A stretch of DNA of 64,000 nt from Pseudomonadota bacterium (GCA_021847605.1 JAJZQN010000018.1:1-64000), one strand, 5' to 3'. Positions 25,263 through 34,291 are shown, counted from the first letter of the stretch. The notes: generated from the letters alone by a model not told the origin. Made by a program: numbers and translations.

Positions 25263-25685
25263 TTATTTGGCGCGCGTGCGGCGGCGCTTGGTGCCCAGGC
25301 CAATCTTCTTGGCGAGGCTGCGGCGCTGTTCGGCATAGTTGGGGGCAACCATGGGATAGTCAGCCGGCAGGCTCCACTTGGCGCGATAATCTTCCGGCGT
25401 CATCTGATAATGAGTCATCAGGTGGCGCTTGAGCATCTTCAACTTCTTACCGTCTTCAAGGCAGATAATATAATCCGGCTTGATCGAAGAACGAACCGAC
25501 ACAGCGGGTTCCGGCTTTACTTCGGGAGCGGCGGTCGGCTGGTTCAGCGCCGCCAAGGCCGCATGAACATTCTGGATCAGTGAAGACACGTCCGAAACGG
25601 CGACACTGTTGTTGGAAACATGCGCGGCAACAATGTCCGACGTCAAAGTAATGAGCAACTCGCTCTGGGCTGATTCGATTTCCAT
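25263..25685 (-). CDS. MucR/Ros-family zinc-finger transcriptional regulator
   Basis: This 140-residue protein has an N-terminal oligomerisation region (1-45), a low-complexity linker and the prokaryotic zinc-finger domain. Candidate ligands are Cys75, Asp78, His88 and His92 in 'ICLEDGKKLKMLKRHLMTHY': the second Cys of classical Ros is an Asp, a change known in some family members. It is followed by 'TPEDYRAKWSLPADYPM' and a very basic tail. Such proteins bind AT-rich DNA and silence or regulate exopolysaccharide, motility and cell-cycle genes. It has its own terminator. Confidence 0.92.
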   Translation of the reverse strand: MEIESAQSELLITLTSDIVAAHVSNNSVAVSDVSSLIQNVHAALAALNQPTAAPEVKPEPAVSVRSSIKPDYIICLEDGKKLKMLKRHLMTHYQMTPEDYRAKWSLPADYPMVAPNYAEQRRSLAKKIGLGTKRRRTRAK

Positions 25686-25798
25686 TTTTCTTTATCCTGT
25701 GAAGGCTTGTGTTCGTGCGACCCGCCTTAGGAAATTCGTTTCAGCGGCGGTACATGCCAGCTATACTCTGGCGCAGCATTGCGCAAGGCTTTTAAAGG

Positions 25799-26278
25799 TC
25801 AAATACGCATGTCGATGCGAAAGCTGAGTGCATCATGAAGTTGACCATCATTGCCTCTATAGTAACCGGGGCGACGATGTACATATTCGAAGCCGGTTTT
25901 CTCATAGAGGTTAATGGCATTGTTACTGGCGCGCACTTCCAGATTCATGGAGGTGATGCCTTTGCGCCGGGCCATGCGCAGGCTGTCGGACAGAAGTGTC
26001 TGCCCAATCCCACGCCCGCGCCACAAAGGAGCTACGGCCAGCAGCAGCAATTCGCATTCGTCGAGAACGGATCGTATCAGGGCGAACCCCGTAGGTGCTG
26101 CATCGATACGGGCGATGGTAAGCCAGGTGCCCGGCATTGTCATGACGCCGGCAAGCTGGGGCAAGGTCCATGCTTCGCCATATACGGGATCAAAAGCGCG
26201 GGTCATGACCTCCATCGCGTCGGTCAGCGCAATGCGGGCGCCCTCTTCGTAGCTTTCCAGAATCAGTCCGGCCATCAT
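25799..26278 (-). CDS. rimI: Ribosomal-protein-alanine N-acetyltransferase-like GNAT protein
   Basis: This GNAT acetyltransferase of 159 residues has the acetyl-CoA loop 'VAPLWRGRGIGQTLL' and the typical 'LEVRASNNAINLYEKTGF' of RimI, which acetylates the N-terminal alanine of ribosomal protein S18. Its ATG overlaps the tsaB TGA (ATGA), a common pairing. Assignment as RimI rests on motif and context. Confidence 0.88.
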   Translation of the reverse strand: MMAGLILESYEEGARIALTDAMEVMTRAFDPVYGEAWTLPQLAGVMTMPGTWLTIARIDAAPTGFALIRSVLDECELLLLAVAPLWRGRGIGQTLLSDSLRMARRKGITSMNLEVRASNNAINLYEKTGFEYVHRRPGYYRGNDGQLHDALSFRIDMRI

Positions 26279-26901
26279 GACGCGGCGCGTTCCTCCATCG
26301 TTTTGGCATCGGCGCCGCGTCCGTAGATCGGCGAAGGGGGAAGGGATGCCATGGTCGCGATCAATGGGTAGGCGGCAGCATCGGGATAGATATTGACCGC
26401 CCGGCCGTGGCCGCGCGCCGTCACCAGTGCTTCGGCGCCGGTGCCGTAAAAAATTTCTGTATCCAGTGTTTGCGCCAATGTCTCGATGGGTGTGGACGTG
26501 ACGGTCCCGTCGGCAACGGTGCCAGAAGCATCGAATGACTGCCAGAAAAGTTCGCCATGGCCGCCGGTGATGGTAACGATGATCGGACCATCCCGATGGT
26601 CGTGTGCTGCCATGGCTGCGATCAGCGAGGGCGCGCTAAACCCGTGAAGCGGAATGTTCCATGCGAGGGCAAGCGCGCGGGCGGCCGCGATGCCGATGCG
26701 TACGCCGGTAAAGCTGCCTGGCCCCACATCAACGGCGATGGCGTCGGCACGTCCGCCGTCAGGGAGTGCGGCAATGGCGGGAAGCAATGCTTCGGCGTGA
26801 CCGCGGCCGACGATTTCGTGGAAATGCCCAATTACGGCGTCATTTTCCAGCAGTGCAACGGACAAGGCCTGTGTGGCGGTGTCGATCACCAAGAGGCGCA
26901 A
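26275..26901 (-). CDS. tsaB: tRNA t6A threonylcarbamoyltransferase complex subunit TsaB
   Basis: TsaB is the ASKHA-fold scaffold of the TsaB-TsaD-TsaE complex that makes t6A37 in tRNAs reading ANN codons. The start of the fold is 'LLVIDTATQALSVAL', and 'DAIAVDVGPGSFTGVRIGIA' is its signature. The open frame allows an ATG at 26940, but a TTG at 26901 with GGGGGAG just upstream puts the start right before the fold (208 residues) and I prefer it. Cotranscribed with rimI, and preceded by nifU. Confidence 0.9.
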   Translation of the reverse strand: MRLLVIDTATQALSVALLENDAVIGHFHEIVGRGHAEALLPAIAALPDGGRADAIAVDVGPGSFTGVRIGIAAARALALAWNIPLHGFSAPSLIAAMAAHDHRDGPIIVTITGGHGELFWQSFDASGTVADGTVTSTPIETLAQTLDTEIFYGTGAEALVTARGHGRAVNIYPDAAAYPLIATMASLPPSPIYGRGADAKTMEERAAS

Positions 26902-26997
26902 ACGAAACTCCCCCGAAGGTTCCAAGGCAAGAGGATTCACCTAGCGGTTAGTCGATCCGCCACGATTTGCCAAATGACGAACCATTTCGCTACGGAA

Positions 26998-27582
26998 TTA
27001 AACGGCGCGAACCTCGGTCACTTCGGGCACATAATGTTTCAGCAACTGCTCAATTCCATTCTTGAGCGTTGCGCTGGATGAAGGGCAGCCAGAGCAGGCG
27101 CCCTGCATCTTGAGATAAACGGTGCCCTTGTCAAAGCCGCGATATACGATGTCACCACCGTCATTGGCGACGGCCGGGCGAACGCGCGTTTCGATGAGGT
27201 CACGGATCTGTTCGACGATTTCGGCGTCGGCGGGGTCGTCTGCAAATTCGTCGTCGTCCGCAGGCACCGCGATCCCGGCGGCTGTCCCCGGAGCGAACAG
27301 TGGCATGTTGGCCGAAAAATGTTCGAGCAGCGTCGCCAGAACGTCAGGCTTCACGTCGCTCCATTCGGAACCGGGGGCGATCGTCACCGATACGAAATCG
27401 CCGCCAAAGAAGACGCCGGTCACGTCGCCAAGGCTGAATAGCGCATTGGCCAGCGGGGACGCCTCTGCCTCTTCAGGGCTTGCAAAGTCGCGGGTTCCCG
27501 AACCCATGACGGCACGGCCGGGCAGGAATTTGACGGTCGCCGGATTGGGCGTCGGTTCAGTCTCGATCAGCATGGTCGCCAT
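26998..27582 (-). CDS. NifU family Fe-S scaffold/carrier protein
   Basis: This 194-residue Nfu-type protein has an N-terminal Scaffold protein Nfu/NifU domain ('ETEPTPNPATVKFLPG') and a C-terminal NifU domain with the CxxC cluster site in 'GACSGCPSSSATLKNG'. It delivers iron-sulphur clusters to client enzymes. The second Met (27573) is an equally good start. It heads the minus-strand nifU-tsaB-rimI run and is divergent from the PNPOx-like gene. Confidence 0.92.
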   Translation of the reverse strand: MATMLIETEPTPNPATVKFLPGRAVMGSGTRDFASPEEAEASPLANALFSLGDVTGVFFGGDFVSVTIAPGSEWSDVKPDVLATLLEHFSANMPLFAPGTAAGIAVPADDDEFADDPADAEIVEQIRDLIETRVRPAVANDGGDIVYRGFDKGTVYLKMQGACSGCPSSSATLKNGIEQLLKHYVPEVTEVRAV

Positions 27583-27668
27583 GTGGCGATTTGCCGGGCC
27601 AAGATCAAGCGCTTCGGGAACTTCGCCGCTGTCCGACCATTGAAAAGAAAAGCGAAGGAGACAAGGTG

Positions 27669-28139
27669 ATGAGCAGTCAGGCCGATATTCGGGAGCGTTT
27701 CTGGGCAGATATTTCCAGTAGCCCCTATCTTATGGTGGGGTTGCAGGATGCCCGTGAACATAATGTACCAATGACAGCGCAATTGGACCCGAAGGCCAAT
27801 CATTGTTTCTGGTTTTATACGTCACGGGACAATCGTCTGGCCCGCGGTGGGGCGGCCATGGCGCAATTCGCGTCGAAAGATCACTATCTATTCGCCTGTA
27901 TTCAAGGCGTTCTTGCTGAAGAAACGGATCCGGCGGTTATCGATCGTTACTGGTCGCAGGAAGTGGAAAGCTGGTATCCGGGCGGGCGAGATGACCCAAA
28001 TCTGCTGATGTTGCGATTTGATCTGGGCACGGCCGAGATATGGCGCTCCGATCTGTCGATCGGTGGTATGTTCAGGAAAATGTTCGGTGGAGATGTGCGC
28101 GAGGAAATGAAGGGCAAGCATGCCGAAATCGCGCTCTGA
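27669..28139 (+). CDS. Pyridoxamine 5'-phosphate oxidase-like (general stress) protein
   Basis: This 156-residue split-barrel flavin-binding protein is of the PNPOx-like general-stress group ('PYLMVGLQDA', 'FWFYTSRDNRLA', 'QFASKDHYLFACIQGVL', 'YWSQEVESWYPGG', then 'LLMLRFDLGTAEIW'). Such proteins bind FMN or a deazaflavin and are induced by stress; the substrate is unknown. The ATG at 27669 follows a good AAGGAG; upstream codons in the open frame look unconvincing. A hairpin terminator follows. Confidence 0.85.
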   Translation: MSSQADIRERFWADISSSPYLMVGLQDAREHNVPMTAQLDPKANHCFWFYTSRDNRLARGGAAMAQFASKDHYLFACIQGVLAEETDPAVIDRYWSQEVESWYPGGRDDPNLLMLRFDLGTAEIWRSDLSIGGMFRKMFGGDVREEMKGKHAEIAL

Positions 28140-28162
28140 TCCCTGATCGGTTAATGGACGTT

Positions 28163-28200
28163 GCAAGCGGTTACGGCTAATCCCGTGGCCGCTTGCTTTT
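28163..28200 (+). terminator. Rho-independent terminator after the PNPOx-like gene
   Basis: GCAAGCGG (28163-28170) pairs with CCGCTTGC (28189-28196), an inner ACGG/CCGT extends the stem, and TTTT follows. It begins 24 bases after the stop. Confidence 0.8.
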
Positions 28201-28348
28201 ATGGTGCAGATGCATCATATGGCAGTCAGCGTAGCGACTGGCCGTGATCGGCCCATCAGCGATTGGTAGCGTGATCGTCCCAGCCTCCGAAGGGCAGCAG
28301 GACCGGCCAATGACAAGTCTGCGCTAAGCTTGAGGCTTCCCTTTTCAC
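28201..28348. other. Gene-free stretch between terminator and DEAD-box leader
   Basis: I see no open frame with a convincing start and no recognisable RNA here. It presumably holds the promoter of the DEAD-box gene. Confidence 0.4.
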
Positions 28349-28418
28349 GCGGGTCGTTTCGTAACCCGCCTCGCGCCCTAGCTGCGTCCGCAGCATAGTC
28401 GGCGCATGGCCGACTATG
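28349..28418 (+). promoter_or_regulatory. Three-hairpin leader of the DEAD-box helicase gene
   Basis: Three stem-loops in series precede the rhlE start: GCGGGT-(9)-ACCCGC (28349-28369), GCTGC-gtcc-GCAGC (28381-28394), and the perfect 10-bp CATAGTCGGC-gcatg-GCCGACTATG (28394-28418). The last stops 10 bases before the ATG and so would abut the ribosome site, where only a weak GAGA is seen. Confidence 0.55.
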
Positions 28419-28428
28419 TGAGAATATC

Positions 28429-29811
28429 ATGGAATTTAACGATCTCGGTCTTGCCGAACCGATTCTGAAGGCGCTTTCCGCCAAGAAATATGTGACGCCC
28501 ACGCCGATCCAGCAAAAGGCGATCCCGGTTTTACTGGAAGGCCGCGACCTGTGCGGCATCGCCCAGACCGGTACTGGCAAGACGGCGGCGTTCGCCTTGC
28601 CCAGTCTGGACTATTTTGCCCGCAATCCCAAGCCGACCCCGATCAAGGGGTGCCGCATGTTGGTGCTGTCGCCGACGCGCGAACTGGCCGCGCAGATCGC
28701 GCAGAGCTTTCGCGATTATGGCCGTTTCCTGAAGCTGAGCGTTGAGACGGTATTCGGGGGCGTGCCTATCAACAAGCAGATCCGCGTCCTGTCGGCGGGC
28801 GTCGACATCGTCGTCGCCACGCCGGGCCGCCTGCTCGACCTGATCGATCAGCGAGCCTTCACCATCAAGGATACGGAAATTTTCGTCCTCGATGAAGCGG
28901 ATCAGATGATGGACATGGGCTTCATTCATCCGCTTAAACGTATCGCCAAATTGTTGCCGCGTGATCGGCAGAATCTGTTCTTCTCGGCCACCATGCCAAA
29001 GGAAATCGAGGCGCTGGCTGGCCAGTTCCTGAACGATCCCGTCAAGGTGAGCGTTGCTCCGCAGTCGACGACGGCAGAGCGCGTGCGTCAGCAGGCGACT
29101 TTCGTCAATCAGGCGGAAAAGCAGGCGTTGCTCCATATCGTCCTCAAGAATGAGGACATTGATCGCGCGCTGATCTTTACCCGTACCAAACATGGCGCGG
29201 ATCGTGTCGTCCGCTTCCTTGAAGGGGCGGGAATCGATGCTTTTGCCATCCATGGCAATAAGAGCCAGGGTCAGCGGACCACCGCGCTTCAGGCCTTCCG
29301 TCAGGGCAAGGTGAAGCTGCTGGTCGCGACCGATATTGCCGCACGCGGCATCGATGTGTCGGGCGTCAGCCATGTCATCAACTTCGAAATCCCCAACATC
29401 GCTGAACAATATGTCCATCGTATCGGCCGGACCGCGCGCGCCGGTGCCGAGGGCATCGCGATCAGCTTCGTGGCGGATGATGAGCGCCCCTATCTGAAGT
29501 CCATCGAGAAGGCGACGCGGGTCAAGCTGGAAATCGTGCCGTTGCCTGAAAACTTCATGGAAGCGGTTCGCAACCTGCCCAAGCCCGCCCCGCAGCGTAA
29601 GGGCGCAGAGCAGACGCCGGCCCAGAAAGCCAAGCGCGCCGATGGGCAGCGCCGCTATCAGGACCAGCAGAAGAGCCAGCGAGGTACGCCCGACAAGGCG
29701 CATCGTGCGGATGGTGAAGGCGCCAAGAAGAATTTCCGTCGCCGTCGTGGCGGTGGTGGCGCCGTCGGCACCCATAAGGGCGCTGTGCAGCGGACCGGCG
29801 CGCCGCGCTGA
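28429..29811 (+). CDS. rhlE: DEAD-box RNA helicase (RhlE type)
   Basis: This ATP-dependent RNA helicase of 460 residues has the helicase core in residues 1-370: Q motif 'FNDLGLAEPIL...PTPIQ', Walker A 'AQTGTGKT' (45-52), DEAD ('VLDEADQMMDMG'), SAT ('FFSATMP'), and 'YVHRIGRTARAG' in the second RecA lobe. A basic low-complexity tail of about 85 residues ('KKNFRRRRGGGG') probably binds RNA. Such helicases remodel rRNA and cold-stabilised mRNA. Start ATG at 28429, behind a structured leader. Confidence 0.93.
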   Translation: MEFNDLGLAEPILKALSAKKYVTPTPIQQKAIPVLLEGRDLCGIAQTGTGKTAAFALPSLDYFARNPKPTPIKGCRMLVLSPTRELAAQIAQSFRDYGRFLKLSVETVFGGVPINKQIRVLSAGVDIVVATPGRLLDLIDQRAFTIKDTEIFVLDEADQMMDMGFIHPLKRIAKLLPRDRQNLFFSATMPKEIEALAGQFLNDPVKVSVAPQSTTAERVRQQATFVNQAEKQALLHIVLKNEDIDRALIFTRTKHGADRVVRFLEGAGIDAFAIHGNKSQGQRTTALQAFRQGKVKLLVATDIAARGIDVSGVSHVINFEIPNIAEQYVHRIGRTARAGAEGIAISFVADDERPYLKSIEKATRVKLEIVPLPENFMEAVRNLPKPAPQRKGAEQTPAQKAKRADGQRRYQDQQKSQRGTPDKAHRADGEGAKKNFRRRRGGGGAVGTHKGAVQRTGAPR

Positions 29812-29921
29812 TCACTTTAAACCCGGCCATCCGTTCATTCCTTGACAGGTTCAGGGGTGAATGGGTGGCGGGACCATTTGTCAGTGGCCATTCAGGAAAA
29901 GGACGTTAGGCTCCCACGCCT

Positions 29922-32813
29922 ATGCACTTTTCCCTTCGCCGTCCGGCCGCTTCGCTCACCATTATCGCCCTTTTGCTGTCGGCATCGCCGCTGCCTCTGG
30001 CGGCGCAGACGACCCCAGTAGCCGAAGCCCCCAAGGCTGGCGCGGCTCAGCCACAGGTTCGCCCCTGGCTTTACGAGAATAGTGACGTGCCGATCGATAC
30101 GGCATGGCGCTTCGGCACTTTGCCCAATGGCCTGCGCTATGCGATCCGCCGCAATGGTGTACCGCCAGGGCAGGTTTCCGTGCGCCTGCGGATCGATGCC
30201 GGGTCGCTTATGGAGCGTGAAGACGAGCAAGGTTACGCCCATTATATGGAGCATCTGACCTTTCGTGGCTCCAAGCATGTGCCTGATGGCGAGTCCAAGC
30301 GGATATGGCAGCGGCTGGGCGTAACGTTCGGCAGCGATAGCAATGCGCAGACAACGCCTACCGGGACGACCTATGCCCTCGACCTGCCGCAGGCGACGCC
30401 GCAATCGCTGGGCGAGAGCCTGAAAATTCTGTCCGGCATGATGACCGATCCCAATATCGTGGACAGCTCGGTCAATGCCGAACGCGCGGTGGTATTGGCG
30501 GAAAAGCGGGAAGGCGACGGGCCACAGGCGCGGATTTCCGATGCAAGCCGACAGCATTTCTTTGCCGGGCAGCCGTTGGCCGATCATGCACCCATCGGCA
30601 CTATCGCAACGCTGAACGCAGCTACTGCGGCAAAGATGGAGGCATTTCATCAGCGTTGGTATCGGCCGGAAAACGCCGTTATCTCTGTTGCGGGCGATAT
30701 GGACCCGGCGCAGGTCGAGCAATTGTTGAAGGACAATTTTTCTGCCTGGTCAGTAGCGGGTAAGGGCGCATCGATCCCTGATTTCGGGGAGCCTGATCCC
30801 AAATTTCCCGCCACGCGGGTGGCCGTGGAGCCGGGCGCCCCGACCGGCTTGACCATGGCGTGGCTGCGCCCATGGAAACCGCATGCCGACACCATCGTCT
30901 ATAATCAGGATAAGCTGACAGACATGCTGGCGTTGCAGATCGTCAGCCGGCGTCTGGAACAGGCGGCAAGGGCGGGGGGCAGCTTCCTTCAGGCGAGCGC
31001 AGATCAACAGGATGTCAGTCGGTCGGCGGACGGCACATTCGTCACCATCGTGCCGAGCGGTGATGACTGGGAAAAGGCGCTGAGCGATGTGCGCGCCATT
31101 ATCGAGGATGCAAAGGCTGCGCCTCCCAGTCAGGCGGAAATCGATCGTGAATATGCCCAGATGGATACCGCCCTGTCGATCGGCGTTGAAAATGCCGATA
31201 CCGAGGCGGGTGCGAAACAGGCGACCGATCTGGTCAGCGCGGTCGATATTCGCGAAACGACGGTCGGGCCGCAGGCGGCGGTCGATATATTCCGATCGGG
31301 CAAGCCCGCGATGACCCCGCAGAAGATACTGGATTCCACCCGTCGGCTTTTTTCCGCCGGGGTGTTCCGGGCGCTGTTGATTACCGGCAAGATCATGCCC
31401 GGCGTGGACCAGAAACTGGCGGCGGCTGTGGCTGCACCCGTGAAGGCAGCGGCCAATGCGCGTCTGTCTGACAGGCCGGTGACGATGAACGACCTGCCGC
31501 CGCTGGGCGCGCCGGGGACGGTGGTGTCGCGGGAGCAGGTCGGTCTCCCGGGGATGGAGGTCATTACCTTTGCCAACGGTGTGAAACTGACCCTGTTCGC
31601 CAATGATGCCGAGACGGAGAAAGTCCGCATCAACGTCCGCTTTGGTCATGGGCAGCAGGCATTTTCGCCGACCAAGCCTGTGCCGGGGTGGGCCGCCGAC
31701 TATGCGCTGGTGGCCGGTGGCATCGGCAAGCTGGGGCAGCGGGAGCTGGACGAGCTGACCAACGGGCGGCGCATGGGCATGCAGTTCGGTATCGATGATG
31801 ATGCGTTCGAATTGCAGGCGGTTACTCGCCCCGCCGACTATAAGGATCAGTTGCGGCTGTTCGCGGCCAAGCTGGGCTTTCCCGGATGGGATCCGGCGCC
31901 GATCGCCCGTGTAAAGAGCGGGGCGGCGATCGCGTATGACGCCATGTCGCGCGCGCCCGATTCCGTGCTGGGCCGTGATCTCAACTGGTTGCTGCATGAC
32001 AAGGATGTGCGGTTCCGTACACCGTCGCGGCAGGAGATCGACGCGCTGACCCCGCAGGCTTTCCGCTCGGCATGGGAGCCGATCCTGGCGTCCGGGCCGA
32101 TCGAGGTGCAGTTGTTCGGGCAGGTGAAGCCGGATGATGCGATCGCGGCGGTGGCGGCGACATTCGGCGCCTTGCCCAAACGGGTGGATACGCCGGTGCC
32201 CGCCGCCAACAAAGAGCAGCGTTTCCCCGCCCATGTCGCCAAGCCGGTAGTGCTGCGGCATGAGGGCGACAAGGATCAGGCAGCAGCCGTCATGGCATGG
32301 CCGACGGCGGGCGGCTTCGCGCTTCAGCAGGAAGGGCGGCAGCTTGAGATATTGACCCAGATTTTCAACGATCGCCTGTTCGACCGGCTGCGTTCGACCG
32401 AGGGGGCGGCCTATTCGCCGAGTGTCCAGAATAACTGGCCCTTCTCTTATGACAGCGGTGGTTACATCCTTGTCACCAGTCAGGTGCGACCGGATCGGGT
32501 CAATTATTTCTATGACGTGGTGAAAAGCACGGCCGAGGATCTGGTGAAAAATCCGGTCAGCGATGATGAATTGCAACGTGCGGTTGCGCCGATGCGGCAA
32601 TTGCTAATGCGGGCGGGGACGGGCAACGCCTTCTGGATGAACCAGATGGAAGGGGCGACGCATGATCCGCGCTATGTACAGGCGATGCAGACCATGGCGC
32701 AGGATATGCTGACCATCACTCCGGCGCAGGTTCAGGCGCTGGCCGCCAAATATCTGGTCCCAGGGAAAAGCTGGTCGGCGGTCGTTCTGCCCAACGGGGT
32801 GGAAGCCAAGTAA
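29922..32813 (+). CDS. M16-family zinc metallopeptidase, periplasmic
   Basis: This 963-residue protein has a signal peptide (cleavage near LPLAAQ, residue 29) and two pitrilysin/insulinase M16 halves. The first half holds the inverted zinc motif HxxEH at residues 107-111 ('HYMEHLTFRGS') with the downstream 'ERAVVLAEKREGD' carrying the third ligand Glu; the second half is the inactive clamp domain ('RLRSTEGAAYSPSVQNNWPF'). It should degrade peptides in the periplasm. Start ATG at 29922. Not obviously cotranscribed with neighbours; a GC-rich hairpin follows. Confidence 0.92.
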   Translation: MHFSLRRPAASLTIIALLLSASPLPLAAQTTPVAEAPKAGAAQPQVRPWLYENSDVPIDTAWRFGTLPNGLRYAIRRNGVPPGQVSVRLRIDAGSLMEREDEQGYAHYMEHLTFRGSKHVPDGESKRIWQRLGVTFGSDSNAQTTPTGTTYALDLPQATPQSLGESLKILSGMMTDPNIVDSSVNAERAVVLAEKREGDGPQARISDASRQHFFAGQPLADHAPIGTIATLNAATAAKMEAFHQRWYRPENAVISVAGDMDPAQVEQLLKDNFSAWSVAGKGASIPDFGEPDPKFPATRVAVEPGAPTGLTMAWLRPWKPHADTIVYNQDKLTDMLALQIVSRRLEQAARAGGSFLQASADQQDVSRSADGTFVTIVPSGDDWEKALSDVRAIIEDAKAAPPSQAEIDREYAQMDTALSIGVENADTEAGAKQATDLVSAVDIRETTVGPQAAVDIFRSGKPAMTPQKILDSTRRLFSAGVFRALLITGKIMPGVDQKLAAAVAAPVKAAANARLSDRPVTMNDLPPLGAPGTVVSREQVGLPGMEVITFANGVKLTLFANDAETEKVRINVRFGHGQQAFSPTKPVPGWAADYALVAGGIGKLGQRELDELTNGRRMGMQFGIDDDAFELQAVTRPADYKDQLRLFAAKLGFPGWDPAPIARVKSGAAIAYDAMSRAPDSVLGRDLNWLLHDKDVRFRTPSRQEIDALTPQAFRSAWEPILASGPIEVQLFGQVKPDDAIAAVAATFGALPKRVDTPVPAANKEQRFPAHVAKPVVLRHEGDKDQAAAVMAWPTAGGFALQQEGRQLEILTQIFNDRLFDRLRSTEGAAYSPSVQNNWPFSYDSGGYILVTSQVRPDRVNYFYDVVKSTAEDLVKNPVSDDELQRAVAPMRQLLMRAGTGNAFWMNQMEGATHDPRYVQAMQTMAQDMLTITPAQVQALAAKYLVPGKSWSAVVLPNGVEAK

Positions 32814-32821
32814 GCGTAAAA

Positions 32822-32843
32822 GGGGCGAGGGGGTATTCGCCCC
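32822..32843 (+). terminator. Hairpin after the M16 peptidase gene
   Basis: GGGGCGA and TCGCCCC form a perfect 7-bp stem around an 8-base loop, starting 8 bases after the stop. There is no clear T-run, so efficiency is doubtful. Confidence 0.45.
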
Positions 32844-32933
32844 CTTGCCGTCATCGCCGGAGCCGTTAGGCCATGGGGAAAGGGGCGGGGGGAAATGATT
32901 CCGCCTGCCCGGTTCGGGTCGGGGGCGATACAG

Positions 32934-34211
32934 ATGATCGACAAGTTGAAGAATACGGCGCTGGCATGTGTCGTGGCGCTGAGCGTTGCAACACCGGCCG
33001 CCGCCGAACAGGTGGTTGTGACAGCCGACAAGATGATCGACGTGCTGGCGGGCAAGACGGTCGAACATCCCGCCATTTTCATCACCGACGGGCGGATTAC
33101 CTCTGTCGCGGATGCCCGCACGGTTCGATGGGGTGCGGGCGTCAAGCATATCAACCTGACCGGCAAGACCATATTGCCCGGTTTGATCGACATGCATGTC
33201 CACCTGACGGGACTGGCCGAAGTGGGCGGCTATCAGGGATTGCGCTACACTGACAGTTTCTGGACCGCGATCGGTGTCGCAAACGCGAAGACCACGTTGA
33301 AGGCCGGTTTTACGACAGTGCGTAATGTCGGGTCGGCCGACTTTGCCGATGTCGGCCTGAAACAGGCGATCGAGGGCGGCTTTGTGCCGGGACCGCGCAT
33401 CGTACCGGCGGGCTATGCGATCGGGGCGACCGGCGGCCATTGCGATGGCGGCGGCTTTCCGCCTTCGCTCGATCATAAAAGCCCCTCCGTCGTCGACAGC
33501 CCGGAGGAAGGGCGGGCCAAGGTGCGCTGGCTGCACAAATTCGGAGCGCGGGTCATCAAGATTTGCGCGACCGGGGGCGTCTTTTCACTGGGAGACGCGG
33601 TCGGCGCGCAGCAGTTGAGCTTCGAGGAAATGAAGGCGATCGCGGACGAGGCGCATATGCTGGGGCTGAAGGTCGCGGCGCACGCCCACGGCAATGACGG
33701 CATCCGCACCGCGATCGAGGCAGGGATCGACACGATCGAACATTGCAGCCTGGCCGACGACGCCACCATCAAGCTGGCGGCGCAGAAGAAGACATGGTTC
33801 GACATGGATATTTACAATGACGATTATATCCTGGCGACCGGCACGGCCAACGGCACTGAGCAGGAAAGCCTGGACAAGGAAAAGATGATCGGCCGTCTGC
33901 AACGTGAGACGTTCCAGAAGGCGGTGCGGGCCGGCGTTCCGATGCTGTTCGGGACGGACGCCGGTGTCTATCCTCATGGCGACAATGGCAAGCAGTTCGC
34001 CAAGATGGTCGAATGGGGCATGACGCCGATGCAGGCGATACAGGCGGCCACGGTCAGCGGTGCCAAGGCGCTGGGTCAGGAATCCGATGTCGGTGCAATT
34101 GCGGTGGGTCATTATGGCGACATCGTGGCGGTGGTCGGTGATCCGCTGAGTGATGTCACCGTGCTGGAGCATGTGACGGACGTGGTGAAGGGCGGGGTAC
34201 TGGTCGATTGA
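32934..34211 (+). CDS. Secreted metal-dependent amidohydrolase
   Basis: This 425-residue amidohydrolase-superfamily protein of the imidazolonepropionase/Xaa-Pro dipeptidase-like group has a signal peptide (MIDKLKNTALACVVALSVAT, then PAAAE). The metal ligands are visible: His88 and His90 in 'LIDMHVHLTG', 'VAAHAHGNDG', 'TIEHCSLADD', and Asp in 'LFGTDAGVYPHG'. Likely substrates are small amide or dipeptide compounds in the periplasm. I chose the ATG at 32934 because the signal peptide starts there; the open frame extends 13 codons further. Confidence 0.9.
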   Translation: MIDKLKNTALACVVALSVATPAAAEQVVVTADKMIDVLAGKTVEHPAIFITDGRITSVADARTVRWGAGVKHINLTGKTILPGLIDMHVHLTGLAEVGGYQGLRYTDSFWTAIGVANAKTTLKAGFTTVRNVGSADFADVGLKQAIEGGFVPGPRIVPAGYAIGATGGHCDGGGFPPSLDHKSPSVVDSPEEGRAKVRWLHKFGARVIKICATGGVFSLGDAVGAQQLSFEEMKAIADEAHMLGLKVAAHAHGNDGIRTAIEAGIDTIEHCSLADDATIKLAAQKKTWFDMDIYNDDYILATGTANGTEQESLDKEKMIGRLQRETFQKAVRAGVPMLFGTDAGVYPHGDNGKQFAKMVEWGMTPMQAIQAATVSGAKALGQESDVGAIAVGHYGDIVAVVGDPLSDVTVLEHVTDVVKGGVLVD

Positions 34212-34247
34212 TGATCGAGTCGATCATCTGTCAGTAGGAGGCTGGAT

Positions 34248-34291
34248 AAGTTGACGTTACGTCATCTATAGTGATGACGTAACGTCAACTT
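34248..34291. repeat. Perfect 19-bp inverted repeat
   Basis: AAGTTGACGTTACGTCATC (34248-34266) is followed after a 6-base loop (tatagt) by its exact complement (34273-34291). Each arm contains a smaller near-palindrome, TGACGTTACGTCA. It begins 37 bases after the amidohydrolase stop. No T-run follows, so a classical terminator is unlikely; an operator pair or a mobile-element remnant are alternatives. Confidence 0.8.

Noticed and set aside
29842-29847. TTGACA as a -35 box before the M16 peptidase gene
   Set aside because: No acceptable -10 box at 16-18 bases, so it is not listed as a promoter.
30750-32600. Long minus-strand frame within the M16 peptidase gene
   Set aside because: Arg/His-rich shadow of a GC-rich coding strand; the plus-strand protein has clear motifs.
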